A program made the translations under genes and the position numbers. Positions 1 to 4,812 of a stretch of DNA of 6,279 nt are shown piece after piece (the first letter of the stretch is position 1; every line of letters starts with the position of its first letter). This DNA comes from Dehalococcoidia bacterium (GTDB lineage Bacteria > Chloroflexota > Dehalococcoidia > Dehalococcoidales > JAUWYK01). The DNA lies in NCBI GenBank assembly GCA_030615865.1, contig JAUWYK010000087.1, positions 1-6,279 on the forward strand, in the 5' to 3' direction. Under the pieces are notes generated by a model, which was not told where the DNA came from, ran no database searches, and saw only the letters and a list, made by a program, of their open reading frames with translations.

Positions 1-9
1 GAAAACAAA

Positions 10-43
10 AAGGCTGGATATCAGTGAATAGATATCCAGCCTT
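10..43 (-). terminator. Rho-independent terminator of the intact DUF5679 gene
   Basis: A perfect 13-bp inverted repeat (arms 10-22 and 31-43, 8-nt loop) lies about 30 nt after the stop codon of the small zinc-knuckle gene. On the minus strand it is followed by a T-rich run (positions 10 down to 1). A related hairpin with the same GGCTGGATA core follows the truncated second copy at 3601-3634, so gene and terminator were duplicated together. Confidence 0.85.
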
Positions 44-72
44 CGTTAATCCTGATTCCCACAGTATCGACT

Positions 73-213
73 TTAGCTCTTTCCTATCCTGAACATTTTA
101 GTCCCACATACCGGGCAGACGCCTTGAGTCGCTGGCTTCCCATTCTTCATGGTTATCGCCTTGGCATCCTTCATTTCTCTCTTGGCTCGGCACTTGAAAC
201 AGTATGCTTGCAT
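73..213 (-). CDS. Small DUF5679-type zinc-knuckle protein (46 aa), intact copy
   Basis: This 46-residue protein begins MQAYCFKCRAKREMKDAKAI and ends FRIGKS. It has two CxxC pairs, C5-x2-C8 and C33-x2-C36, which together would bind one zinc ion in a rubredoxin-like knuckle. The sequence matches my memory of the DUF5679 family: very short proteins common in Chloroflexota and some archaea, with no known function. The ATG at 211-213 is chosen because a strong Shine-Dalgarno run, AAGGGGG, lies just upstream and the first CxxC needs this start. A promoter-like TTGACA/TATGCT pair precedes it and a hairpin terminator follows it, so it is probably a single-gene transcript. A second, 5'-truncated copy lies at 3668-3781. 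The role is inferred only as zinc binding; a nucleic-acid or protein-binding adaptor is possible but not shown. Confidence 0.9.
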   Translation of the reverse strand: MQAYCFKCRAKREMKDAKAITMKNGKPATQGVCPVCGTKMFRIGKS

Positions 214-237
214 TGGTCTACCCCCTTTTTGTTACGA

Positions 238-267
238 AGCATAAGCTATTCGTTCCTGCAATGTCAA
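238..267 (-). promoter_or_regulatory. Probable sigma-70-type promoter of the DUF5679 gene
   Basis: Reading the minus strand, a perfect -35 hexamer TTGACA (262-267) is followed after 18 nt by TATGCT (238-243), which matches 4 of 6 bases of TATAAT. The start codon lies about 25 nt further on, leaving room for a short leader with the AAGGGGG ribosome site. Confidence 0.5.
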
Positions 268-460
268 TAGTCACACACCCAGTTAACAGGTAACACAAGC
301 TTGTTTTGTGACCTCAGGATAGAAAAACTAGACGTATTTCTCGATGTTAGGTCTTCTTTGTATATGCGGTTACACGTTCTAGCGGTTTGTTCCAATCTGT
401 GGGTGTTTACCCGTGCTGGAACAGGCTATACTCTAGGGCAACGCCCAGGAGCCATAGAAA
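268..460. other. Intergenic stretch with a nested hairpin, no gene recognised
   Basis: With the promoter and terminator on either side, about 300 bases (214-513) separate the lipoprotein gene from the small zinc-knuckle gene. I see no convincing coding sequence here; the one plus-strand open frame starts at TTG, has no ribosome site and runs into the terminator hairpin. The structured part is 389-422: outer arms GTTCCA (389-394) and TGGAAC (417-422) enclose an inner GGGT-GTTT-ACCC stem (401-412). A small GGGC-AAC-GCCC hairpin lies at about 436-446. These could be RNA structures or protein sites; no RNA family is recognised. Confidence 0.35.
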
Positions 461-461
461 C

Positions 462-493
462 AAAGAGGGAGTCCCTAAAGGGACTCCCTCTTT
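462..493 (-). terminator. Strong hairpin terminator after the DUF4382 lipoprotein gene
   Basis: A near-perfect palindrome with 15-bp complementary arms (462-476 and 479-493) and only two bases between them lies about 20 nt after the TAG stop of the lipoprotein gene. The minus-strand tail is T-rich (CTTTGTTTC). Its symmetry means it could also stop plus-strand transcription. Confidence 0.85.
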
Positions 494-513
494 TGTAGGC
501 TGGCTCCACTGGA

Positions 514-1806
514 CTACTCGAGCGGCTCATACTCGTTACCGGTATCATCGAAGGTGATCAGATCAGTCTCAAACAGGAATCTATCAGGCTCCCAGGAGAT
601 GACCTTGTAAATAGGATCCGGAGACTCAGCGTCGTAGCATTCGGACGGTACCAGCCAGATCTTGGCGCCATGGGCATGGGCATAGTTGTCTGGGGGTCCA
701 CTGTAGTCGTGTACGTCAATATTTGAATCAGGTGGACAAGGCAAATCAATACCATCCGCGTCTAGATCCTCGCGTAGATTAACCGAGCCAGATAGGGTGA
801 AGGTGCCATCAACAGCGGTACCACTGGCAATCAGAGCACCGGGATTGTCGCCGCCCCAATTTGTGAACCTTTCCACATGGTCGGCGTAGTAGATCAGGCT
901 GTAGTCGGTATCCTCAAGGCCGTACCCCCGGAAGTCGTAGCAGAACATGTCGCCTTCGGTACTGTACTGCAGCACACCATAGATCTCATCGTCAATTATT
1001 TCCCAATCATTGTCGGGGTCCTTGTTCTCTAATCTCAGCTGGGCATCAGTGTCGCACTCACCGCCTAGTATAGTGATTTGCAGCTTAACTACTGGCTTGA
1101 CGATAACCTTGACCTCATCGGATTGACTGGCCCCGGTAAAAACAACTGATTTCTCAAGATCAAAGTCGAGGAGGAGCACAGTTACTGCATCCTCGGTCAC
1201 CTCGAAGGGGCGGACAAATCGCAGTTTCCCACTGGGCAGTTTGGCCTCGACTGTTTTCGTCTTGGGCCCATCATTCCCATCCAGGTCCTCTGGGTCTGGA
1301 ATGTAAGTCACTGTGACCCCTTCTTCTTCGTTCATAATCACGCGAATTTGAGTATATTTACCCGCGTCTATGGCGTTTTCGGCCAGCAAAACTTTGGCCC
1401 CATCATCCCTGAGTTGGGCAAGGTCGATCTCTCCTGTCTCAAAGGTTCCGGGAATGTCTTGCAGTTTTATCCACCCTCCGTCACCTCCTGGTCCGTCAGC
1501 AGCCTTGTGGACCCATACTTCAGAGAAGTACACCACCACACTCGTCACTTCATATCCTGGAGCATCGGTTACAAGTACCCTAATGGTGCCAGTCGATGGG
1601 CCAGCGCTTGGCGGCTGTGTCGTTGGACTGGGTGTTGGTGTAGGTTCGGGAGTTGTTGGACCAGGCGTTGGCGTAGGTTCGGGAGTTGTTGGATCAGGTG
1701 TTGGCGTAGGTCCAGGAGTTAGAGATGGAGCCCCTGGTGGAGCGCACCCGGCCAATAGCATAGCTGCTACAGCTAGTACTGTCAGAAATACAAAAACTCT
1801 TTTCAT
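514..1806 (-). CDS. Secreted lipoprotein with Pro/Thr-rich linker and DUF4382 domain (430 aa)
   Basis: The protein starts with a lipoprotein signal: MKR, a hydrophobic core, and lipobox LAGC with the lipidated cysteine at residue 21. A Pro/Thr linker (about 24-68) built of 11-residue repeats follows, typical of a tether across the cell wall. Residues 73-245 match a DUF4382 domain: GTIRVLVTDAP, GWIKL, the spacer GKYTQIR, then VEAKLPSGKL, FEVTEDAVTVLLLDFD and KVIVKPVV. Residues 250-430 form an unrecognised acidic domain with four cysteines (C251, C289, C357, C390) that could make disulfides, and motifs DYSLIYYADH and AKIWLVPSECYD. The ATG is supported by an AGGAGGAGG ribosome site ending 5 nt upstream. 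It lies 123 nt downstream of the anti-sigma gene, has its own promoter-like site, and ends at a strong terminator. Function is unknown; the shared DUF4382 with the anti-sigma protein suggests the same surface process. Confidence 0.88.
   Translation of the reverse strand: MKRVFVFLTVLAVAAMLLAGCAPPGAPSLTPGPTPTPDPTTPEPTPTPGPTTPEPTPTPSPTTQPPSAGPSTGTIRVLVTDAPGYEVTSVVVYFSEVWVHKAADGPGGDGGWIKLQDIPGTFETGEIDLAQLRDDGAKVLLAENAIDAGKYTQIRVIMNEEEGVTVTYIPDPEDLDGNDGPKTKTVEAKLPSGKLRFVRPFEVTEDAVTVLLLDFDLEKSVVFTGASQSDEVKVIVKPVVKLQITILGGECDTDAQLRLENKDPDNDWEIIDDEIYGVLQYSTEGDMFCYDFRGYGLEDTDYSLIYYADHVERFTNWGGDNPGALIASGTAVDGTFTLSGSVNLREDLDADGIDLPCPPDSNIDVHDYSGPPDNYAHAHGAKIWLVPSECYDAESPDPIYKVISWEPDRFLFETDLITFDDTGNEYEPLE
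1625..1723 (-). repeat. Three 33-bp tandem repeats encoding the Pro/Thr linker
   Basis: Three 33-bp units (1625-1657, 1658-1690, 1691-1723) encode the 11-residue pattern TTPEPTPTPGP and variants. By hand, the first two units differ at 4 of 33 positions, and the second and third at 7. The repeats lie within the linker of the lipoprotein gene, where copy-number change would only alter tether length. Confidence 0.85.
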
Positions 1807-1853
1807 TTTCGCCTCCTCCTTCTATGGTGCAACGGATTTTGTGCTGTCTAATC

Positions 1854-1883
1854 TATATAACGCAAGCGCCGCAAATGTGTCAG
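1854..1883 (-). promoter_or_regulatory. Probable promoter of the lipoprotein gene
   Basis: On the minus strand CTGACA (1878-1883, 5 of 6 to TTGACA) is followed after 18 nt by TATATA (1854-1859). It sits about 50 nt upstream of the lipoprotein ATG. A short dyad, CAGG-N6-CCTG (1881-1894), overlaps the -35 element. This suggests the lipoprotein can be transcribed apart from the sigma/anti-sigma pair; I do not see an obvious ECF-type promoter. Confidence 0.45.
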
Positions 1884-1929
1884 GTCAGTGCCTGGTTTTA
1901 CTTTGGTACTAGGATTAGAATAAGGAGGG

Positions 1930-2865
1930 TTAATCGGATTTAGTCGGGGCTCTTTGTTTCTCGTTGTCAACCTTGTCTGGCCCTCTTCCTTTGCCTTCTA
2001 TTGCCTTGGAGTCGGCACCACTCTGGTCGACCTGGGGCTTGAGAATGTACTTTATTCCACTCTTGGAGCTACCGGCGGCAACTACTGTTAAGTCATAAGT
2101 AAAGCTAGTTACCGTATCAGTAGTAACTTGGAATTGCTTTGAAATTTGTAGTTTCTGACTAGGTAGCTTAATCTCTACTTCTTCACCTGTTTCTTTCAAA
2201 ATACCGTGGACACCAGCGACCTGTATGAAAACCTTTGTGTACCGACCTTCAGGGACATTGCCCCTCCAGATTTCCTGGGCTTTCTCGCCCAGCAAGAGGG
2301 TCAAATCTACCACTTCCACCTGCGGGTTAAGCTCGATCCATCGGCTTACCTCGCCCTCGCCCTGGAGACCGATTTTGGAGATAGAGAGCTCAAGACTCCG
2401 GAAATCACCAATAGCATTCACATCGTCACTTATCAGAAAGACAAAGTTGCCTTCTGGGCTGGGCTGAGGACTAGGCATTACAGGTAGCGGAGCGGGCTCT
2501 GGAACCGGTTCCGGGGGGAAGAGCATCGGCCTTAGCCCAAAGTAACCTATTACGGCTATTAATATAACTGCGGCAGCGGGGACCCATACTCTTGCCCAAC
2601 CGAGTAGCCAGGGGAATAGCGGCTGCCTTGTCTCTCCCCTTCGCTCCAGCTCTTTAAGAGCGGCATTAAAGCGCTGCCTAGCGGCCCTCTTAGCTCTGGG
2701 TGAAGGCACAAACGAGTACGCCTCTTTCGTCTGCAGTATTGCCCGGAGCAACGGCTCAAGCCGCTCCGCATGCTCGGGATAATCTTCAAGGCACGACTCG
2801 AGGCTTTCCCCGCGATGAAGGCGGTCTAGACACTCGTCAAGTATTCTGTCAAACTCATTTGCCAT
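1930..2865 (-). CDS. Single-pass anti-sigma-factor-like protein with DUF4382 ectodomain (311 aa)
   Basis: Three parts can be read. Residues 1-78 are a cytoplasmic helical domain (FDRILDECLDRLHRGESLE, then DYPEHAERLEPLLRAI), a pattern I associate with the DUF5667-like anti-sigma N-termini common in Chloroflexota; it lacks the HxxxCxxC zinc motif of ZAS domains. Residues 94-113 are one membrane segment (VWVPAAAVILIAVIGYFG) with a Trp-rich approach. A Pro-rich stalk (116-138) leads to a DUF4382 domain (about 140-280) with WIEL, GRYTKVFIQV, VEIKLPSQKL, FQVTTDTVTSFTYDL and KYILKPQV. The last 30 residues are charged and likely disordered. The gene starts 23 nt after the sigma stop, with GGAGG about 13 nt before the ATG, so the two are almost certainly co-transcribed. 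Inferred role: holds the sigma factor inactive and releases it in response to an envelope signal sensed by DUF4382. The anti-sigma role rests on position and N-terminal pattern. Confidence 0.85.
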   Translation of the reverse strand: MANEFDRILDECLDRLHRGESLESCLEDYPEHAERLEPLLRAILQTKEAYSFVPSPRAKRAARQRFNAALKELERRGETRQPLFPWLLGWARVWVPAAAVILIAVIGYFGLRPMLFPPEPVPEPAPLPVMPSPQPSPEGNFVFLISDDVNAIGDFRSLELSISKIGLQGEGEVSRWIELNPQVEVVDLTLLLGEKAQEIWRGNVPEGRYTKVFIQVAGVHGILKETGEEVEIKLPSQKLQISKQFQVTTDTVTSFTYDLTVVAAGSSKSGIKYILKPQVDQSGADSKAIEGKGRGPDKVDNEKQRAPTKSD

Positions 2866-2888
2866 GCTCTTTTGTTGTCCTCCAAAAC

Positions 2889-3428
2889 CTAAACATCTAC
2901 AGCGAGCAGCTTGCGCAACTTCTCTATAGCCGCCCGCTGCATCTCACGTACAGCTCCGTCGCTCTTATCCATCACATGACCCACTTCCTTGGAGGTCAAT
3001 CCAGCAAAGAAACGCAGGCCTAATACTTCTCTTTGCTCTGCGGTAAGCTGTTCCATTGCCTTGTTCACACGGTCAAGCTCGATATTCCTCTCTGCTACAG
3101 TCAGGATATTTGCCCCACTCTCTATCTGCACAGTATCAATGGGAACGGTCTTACGCTTTGTCATTTTCCTCAAGTAGTCCACTACCAGATTATGGGCGAT
3201 CCTGAATAACCAGGCCTGCATTGGGACACCACGCTCTTTGTATGACTTAAGGGACTCAAGAGCTTTCAAGAAGACCTCACCCGCAAGATCTTCGGCGTCA
3301 GCTCTGTTGCCGATGCGGGCATAGGCATAACGGGCGATCCTGTCGTAGCACCCCTCGTACAGGCTGGCAAGCTGACTCTCTTTATTCCTTCTTTCCTCTG
3401 CTGCTGACCCGCCTCGGTCAATACTCAT
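2889..3428 (-). CDS. ECF-type RNA polymerase sigma factor (179 aa)
   Basis: This is a sigma-70-family regulator of the extracytoplasmic-function group: length 179, only regions 2 and 4. Region 2 spans about 20-90, with the core-binding segment ADAEDLAGEVFLKAL (43-57) and the -10-recognising segment WLFRIAHNLVVDYLRK (73-88). Region 4 spans about 118-175, with LTAEQREVLGLRFFAGLTSK and the DNA-binding helix near DKSDGAVREMQRAAIEKLRK. It would direct RNA polymerase to a small regulon when freed from the membrane protein encoded 23 nt downstream. The ATG at 3426-3428 is the only choice near the family start because an in-frame TAG lies two codons upstream. Oddly, the best ribosome site (AGGAGGT) is far upstream and sits before a five-codon mini-ORF. 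Confidence 0.95.
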   Translation of the reverse strand: MSIDRGGSAAEERRNKESQLASLYEGCYDRIARYAYARIGNRADAEDLAGEVFLKALESLKSYKERGVPMQAWLFRIAHNLVVDYLRKMTKRKTVPIDTVQIESGANILTVAERNIELDRVNKAMEQLTAEQREVLGLRFFAGLTSKEVGHVMDKSDGAVREMQRAAIEKLRKLLAVDV

Positions 3429-3431
3429 GCT

Positions 3432-3449
3432 CTACGACCTGTTACCCAA
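3432..3449 (-). other. Possible five-codon leader mini-ORF before the sigma gene
   Basis: A consensus ribosome site AGGAGGT (3454-3460) lies 4 nt before TTG (3447-3449). The frame reads L-G-N-R-S then TAG (3432-3434), and the sigma ATG follows 3 nt later in the same frame. It could couple translation of the sigma gene to a short leader, or the AGGAGGT may simply be promoter-adjacent sequence. The spacing of 4 nt is short for this ribosome site. Confidence 0.25.
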
Positions 3450-3462
3450 GACTACCTCCTAT

Positions 3463-3491
3463 ATTATATTGAAAACTGGTTACAATGCCAT
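3463..3491 (-). promoter_or_regulatory. Probable housekeeping-type promoter of the sigma/anti-sigma operon
   Basis: On the minus strand, a perfect -10 TATAAT (3463-3468) lies 17 nt after ATGGCA (3486-3491, 4 of 6 to TTGACA). If used, transcription would begin inside or just after the AGGAGGT at 3454-3460, giving a leader of about 27 nt with a weakened ribosome site. Confidence 0.5.
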
Positions 3492-3546
3492 AGCCTGGAC
3501 TAGTACTTTCGGCCTCCTACAATAGATAACGAAATAGCGCTGCATT

Positions 3547-3564
3547 TGTCAGTTCAAATTGACA
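3547..3564. promoter_or_regulatory. Inverted repeat TGTCA-N8-TGACA, possible operator
   Basis: Two 5-bp arms (3547-3551 and 3560-3564) are separated by 8 nt, so the arm centres are 13 bp apart. It sits about 55 nt upstream of the proposed -35 of the sigma operon, between that promoter and the terminator of the truncated DUF5679 copy. The position suits a regulator site, but the arms are short. Confidence 0.25.
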
Positions 3565-3600
3565 GCTACCTGTATTGACTGGCTTCCGGCATAAATAGAA

Positions 3601-3634
3601 AGGCTGGATACGCTTCATCTTCGATATCCAGCCT
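3601..3634 (-). terminator. Terminator of the truncated DUF5679 copy
   Basis: Ten-bp arms (3601-3610 and 3625-3634) with a 14-nt loop lie about 35 nt after the stop of the truncated gene. The minus-strand tail is TTTCTATTTATG. The arm sequence AGGCTGGATA is the same as in the terminator after the intact copy (11-20), showing common descent. Confidence 0.75.
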
Positions 3635-3667
3635 CCTGTACTCGGTGCGTCCACCGGGATCTTGGGC

Positions 3668-3781
3668 TTAACGCTTCCCTATCCTGAACATCTTAGTCCC
3701 ACATATGGGGCACACACCCTGAGTCGCTGGCTTTCCATTCTTCATGATTATCGCCTTAGCATCCTTCATTTCCCTCTCTGT
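3668..3781 (-). pseudogene. 5'-truncated second copy of the DUF5679 zinc-knuckle gene
   Basis: From the Arg corresponding to R12 of the intact copy to the stop, the frame reads REMKDAKAIIMKNGKPATQG and continues to FRIGKR. By hand, 95 of 108 bases match the intact copy. Of 12 differing codons, nine are synonymous and three change a residue (T to I, V to I, S to R). The first 11 residues, with start codon and first CxxC pair, are gone; an in-frame TGA (3782-3784) lies just upstream of the homology. Only the second CxxC remains, so a zinc knuckle could not form. An internal ATG (3767-3769) preceded by AGAGGG might still be translated, but the product would lack half of the metal site. The break point lies 17 nt from the displaced dnaN 3' end. 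Confidence 0.85.
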
Positions 3782-3798
3782 TCAGTTCTAATTACTGC

Positions 3799-3823
3799 TC
3801 ACCACTGCACAAACATGGGCATG
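3799..3823 (-). repeat. Displaced copy of the dnaN 3' end (attachment-site-like direct repeat, distal)
   Basis: These 25 bases match 5730-5754 at 24 positions, in the same orientation. Read on the minus strand they encode MPMFVQW followed by TGA, exactly like the true dnaN terminus. The single difference turns GTT into GTG, both valine. The match stops abruptly on both sides: at the dnaN stop codon on one side, and within two bases beyond the first ATG on the other. Confidence 0.85.
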
Positions 3824-3825
3824 TC

Positions 3826-3908
3826 TGATTTCTTGCACTTACGATTATCCTTCTGGAAAATGAAACTATAAATATAATACCAAGGCTCTTAAAAATTTAA
3901 CAACAGTT
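3826..3908. other. AT-rich island tail without a gene
   Basis: This short stretch follows the last island gene. It is very AT-rich and includes a weak TTAAA-TT-TTTAA dyad (about 3889-3900) that is too poor in G+C to be a typical terminator. No gene or recombinase core site beyond the dnaN repeat is recognised. Confidence 0.3.
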
Positions 3909-4304
3909 TTATTGCTTAAGTGTCAAATTAGCTTCTGCAGCTAGTTTTTGGGCTATTGATAGTTGCTTAGCTTCTTCTTCAGGCCAACCTACTATGTCTG
4001 CGTGCCGACATGGTACCGGATCAGGGTCTGTCTTTAATTCCACTCCTTCGACTACCCCTGCTTTAATGTCAGCTACCCCATATAGTCTTCGCGGTCTTTT
4101 CATAGTAAGTATTACCTTATTTTGCCCCATATCCCATATATCATCAAGTTTTAGACCATCAAGCCGACAAACGGATAATCGTTTATCAGATGGTGGTATA
4201 AATGCTGTAAACTTTACTTCATTCTTTGTACGCGCAAAATGACCACTTGCAGTTAAGTAACGTCCTAACGATTCCTCTGGACTAACTTCACTTGATAATG
4301 CCAA
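3909..4304 (-). CDS. Uncharacterised protein, third gene of the island operon (131 aa)
   Basis: I do not recognise a named domain. The protein is soluble, with no signal or membrane segment. Readable segments are GRYLTASGHFARTKNEVKFT, FIPPSDKRLSVCRLDGL, DDIWDMGQ, RLYGVADI, and DPDPVPCRHADIVGWPEEEA, then a short helix QLSIAQKLAAEANLTL. My impression is that the FIPP..LSV.R..GL and RHA.IVGWP segments recur in hypothetical proteins of other bacteria, so this is likely a real family. The TTG start (4302-4304) is supported three ways: a stop codon lies directly before it, a GGAAG ribosome site ends 5 nt upstream, and it begins only 10 nt after the preceding gene. It is AT-rich like its two partners. 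Function is unknown; co-transcription suggests it acts with the TIGR04255 protein. Confidence 0.8.
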   Translation of the reverse strand: MALSSEVSPEESLGRYLTASGHFARTKNEVKFTAFIPPSDKRLSVCRLDGLKLDDIWDMGQNKVILTMKRPRRLYGVADIKAGVVEGVELKTDPDPVPCRHADIVGWPEEEAKQLSIAQKLAAEANLTLKQ

Positions 4305-4314
4305 CTAAACTTCC

Positions 4315-4812
4315 TTACGAATACACCTTATTGATATTATCTAGAATCGTTTCAGGTATACCATCAGAAAAATATTCAACACCAAAAGTGTTAGTTGCAC
4401 CATATAAGCCAGCGTATGACAGTTCATTCATGCTTCCAACGATTACCGAGAACAACTGGCGTTTCCCTTCACTCCATGTGAATACAACTTGGCCAGTTGG
4501 TACAACGTCGACCTCTGGAGATGGAATGTTTGAAGGTAGAGATAATGCTAAACGTAGTGCATTTCCGTACGATTGTTCATCGATGCTCTTTGCGTCATAT
4601 CCATCCCAGTTATCCGCAGAGTACTCCTGCCTAGCTCTAATAAGTGCCCCAAGAATTTGGGAGAGTTTATCTCCAAAGCTTATTGTCCTCGCAAAACTCT
4701 GCTTTATTCCGTCTGATTCATCACTAATCGTCCTAGCATCCGAACTCACTCCGAAGTTTCTGTAAAAGACCACCGGATTCTGTCTTCCTAACGCAGAACT
4801 TAATGTTTTCAT
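4315..4812 (-). CDS. Uncharacterised protein, second gene of the island operon (165 aa)
   Basis: No named domain is recognised. The N-terminal third (about 1-60) is variable-looking. The rest carries the pattern NWDGYDAKSID (68-78), ALRLALSLPSNIPSPEVDVV (85-104), GQVVFTWSEGKRQLFSVIVG (107-126), LSYAGLYG and IPETILDNI. I recall the WDGYgA...LP..iP.P.v...pdG.v.l.W motif series in small bacterial proteins of unknown function, sometimes near TIGR04255 genes; that is memory, not a search. The beta-rich middle and lack of a signal suggest a small cytoplasmic protein. Its ATG overlaps the stop of the upstream gene by 4 nt (ATGA, 4809-4812), which implies translational coupling. The next gene starts 10 nt after its stop. 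Confidence 0.82.
   Translation of the reverse strand: MKTLSSALGRQNPVVFYRNFGVSSDARTISDESDGIKQSFARTISFGDKLSQILGALIRARQEYSADNWDGYDAKSIDEQSYGNALRLALSLPSNIPSPEVDVVPTGQVVFTWSEGKRQLFSVIVGSMNELSYAGLYGATNTFGVEYFSDGIPETILDNINKVYS

Noticed and set aside
461..494. The long perfect palindrome as a mobile-element end or CRISPR-like repeat
   Set aside because: It is single-copy here, sits right after a stop codon, and has a T-rich tail, so it is a terminator.
301..498. 65-codon plus-strand open frame
   Set aside because: TTG start, no ribosome site, no recognisable protein features, and its end lies in a transcription terminator hairpin.
1348..1912. Two long plus-strand open frames across the start of the lipoprotein gene
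   Set aside because: They are antisense shadows of the Pro/Thr repeat and signal region, giving low-complexity Trp/Arg or Gly/Val runs with no ribosome site.
2206..2487. Plus-strand open frames inside the anti-sigma gene
   Set aside because: They are antisense to a gene with clear domain structure and membrane segment, and have no start signals.
3799..3823. Chance similarity between this site and the dnaN end
   Set aside because: 24 of 25 matching bases in direct orientation, ending at the stop codon and differing only by a synonymous change, is far beyond chance in a window of this size.
3662..3871. 69-codon plus-strand open frame
   Set aside because: It runs antisense through the truncated DUF5679 gene and the dnaN remnant, both of which have clear homology on the other strand.
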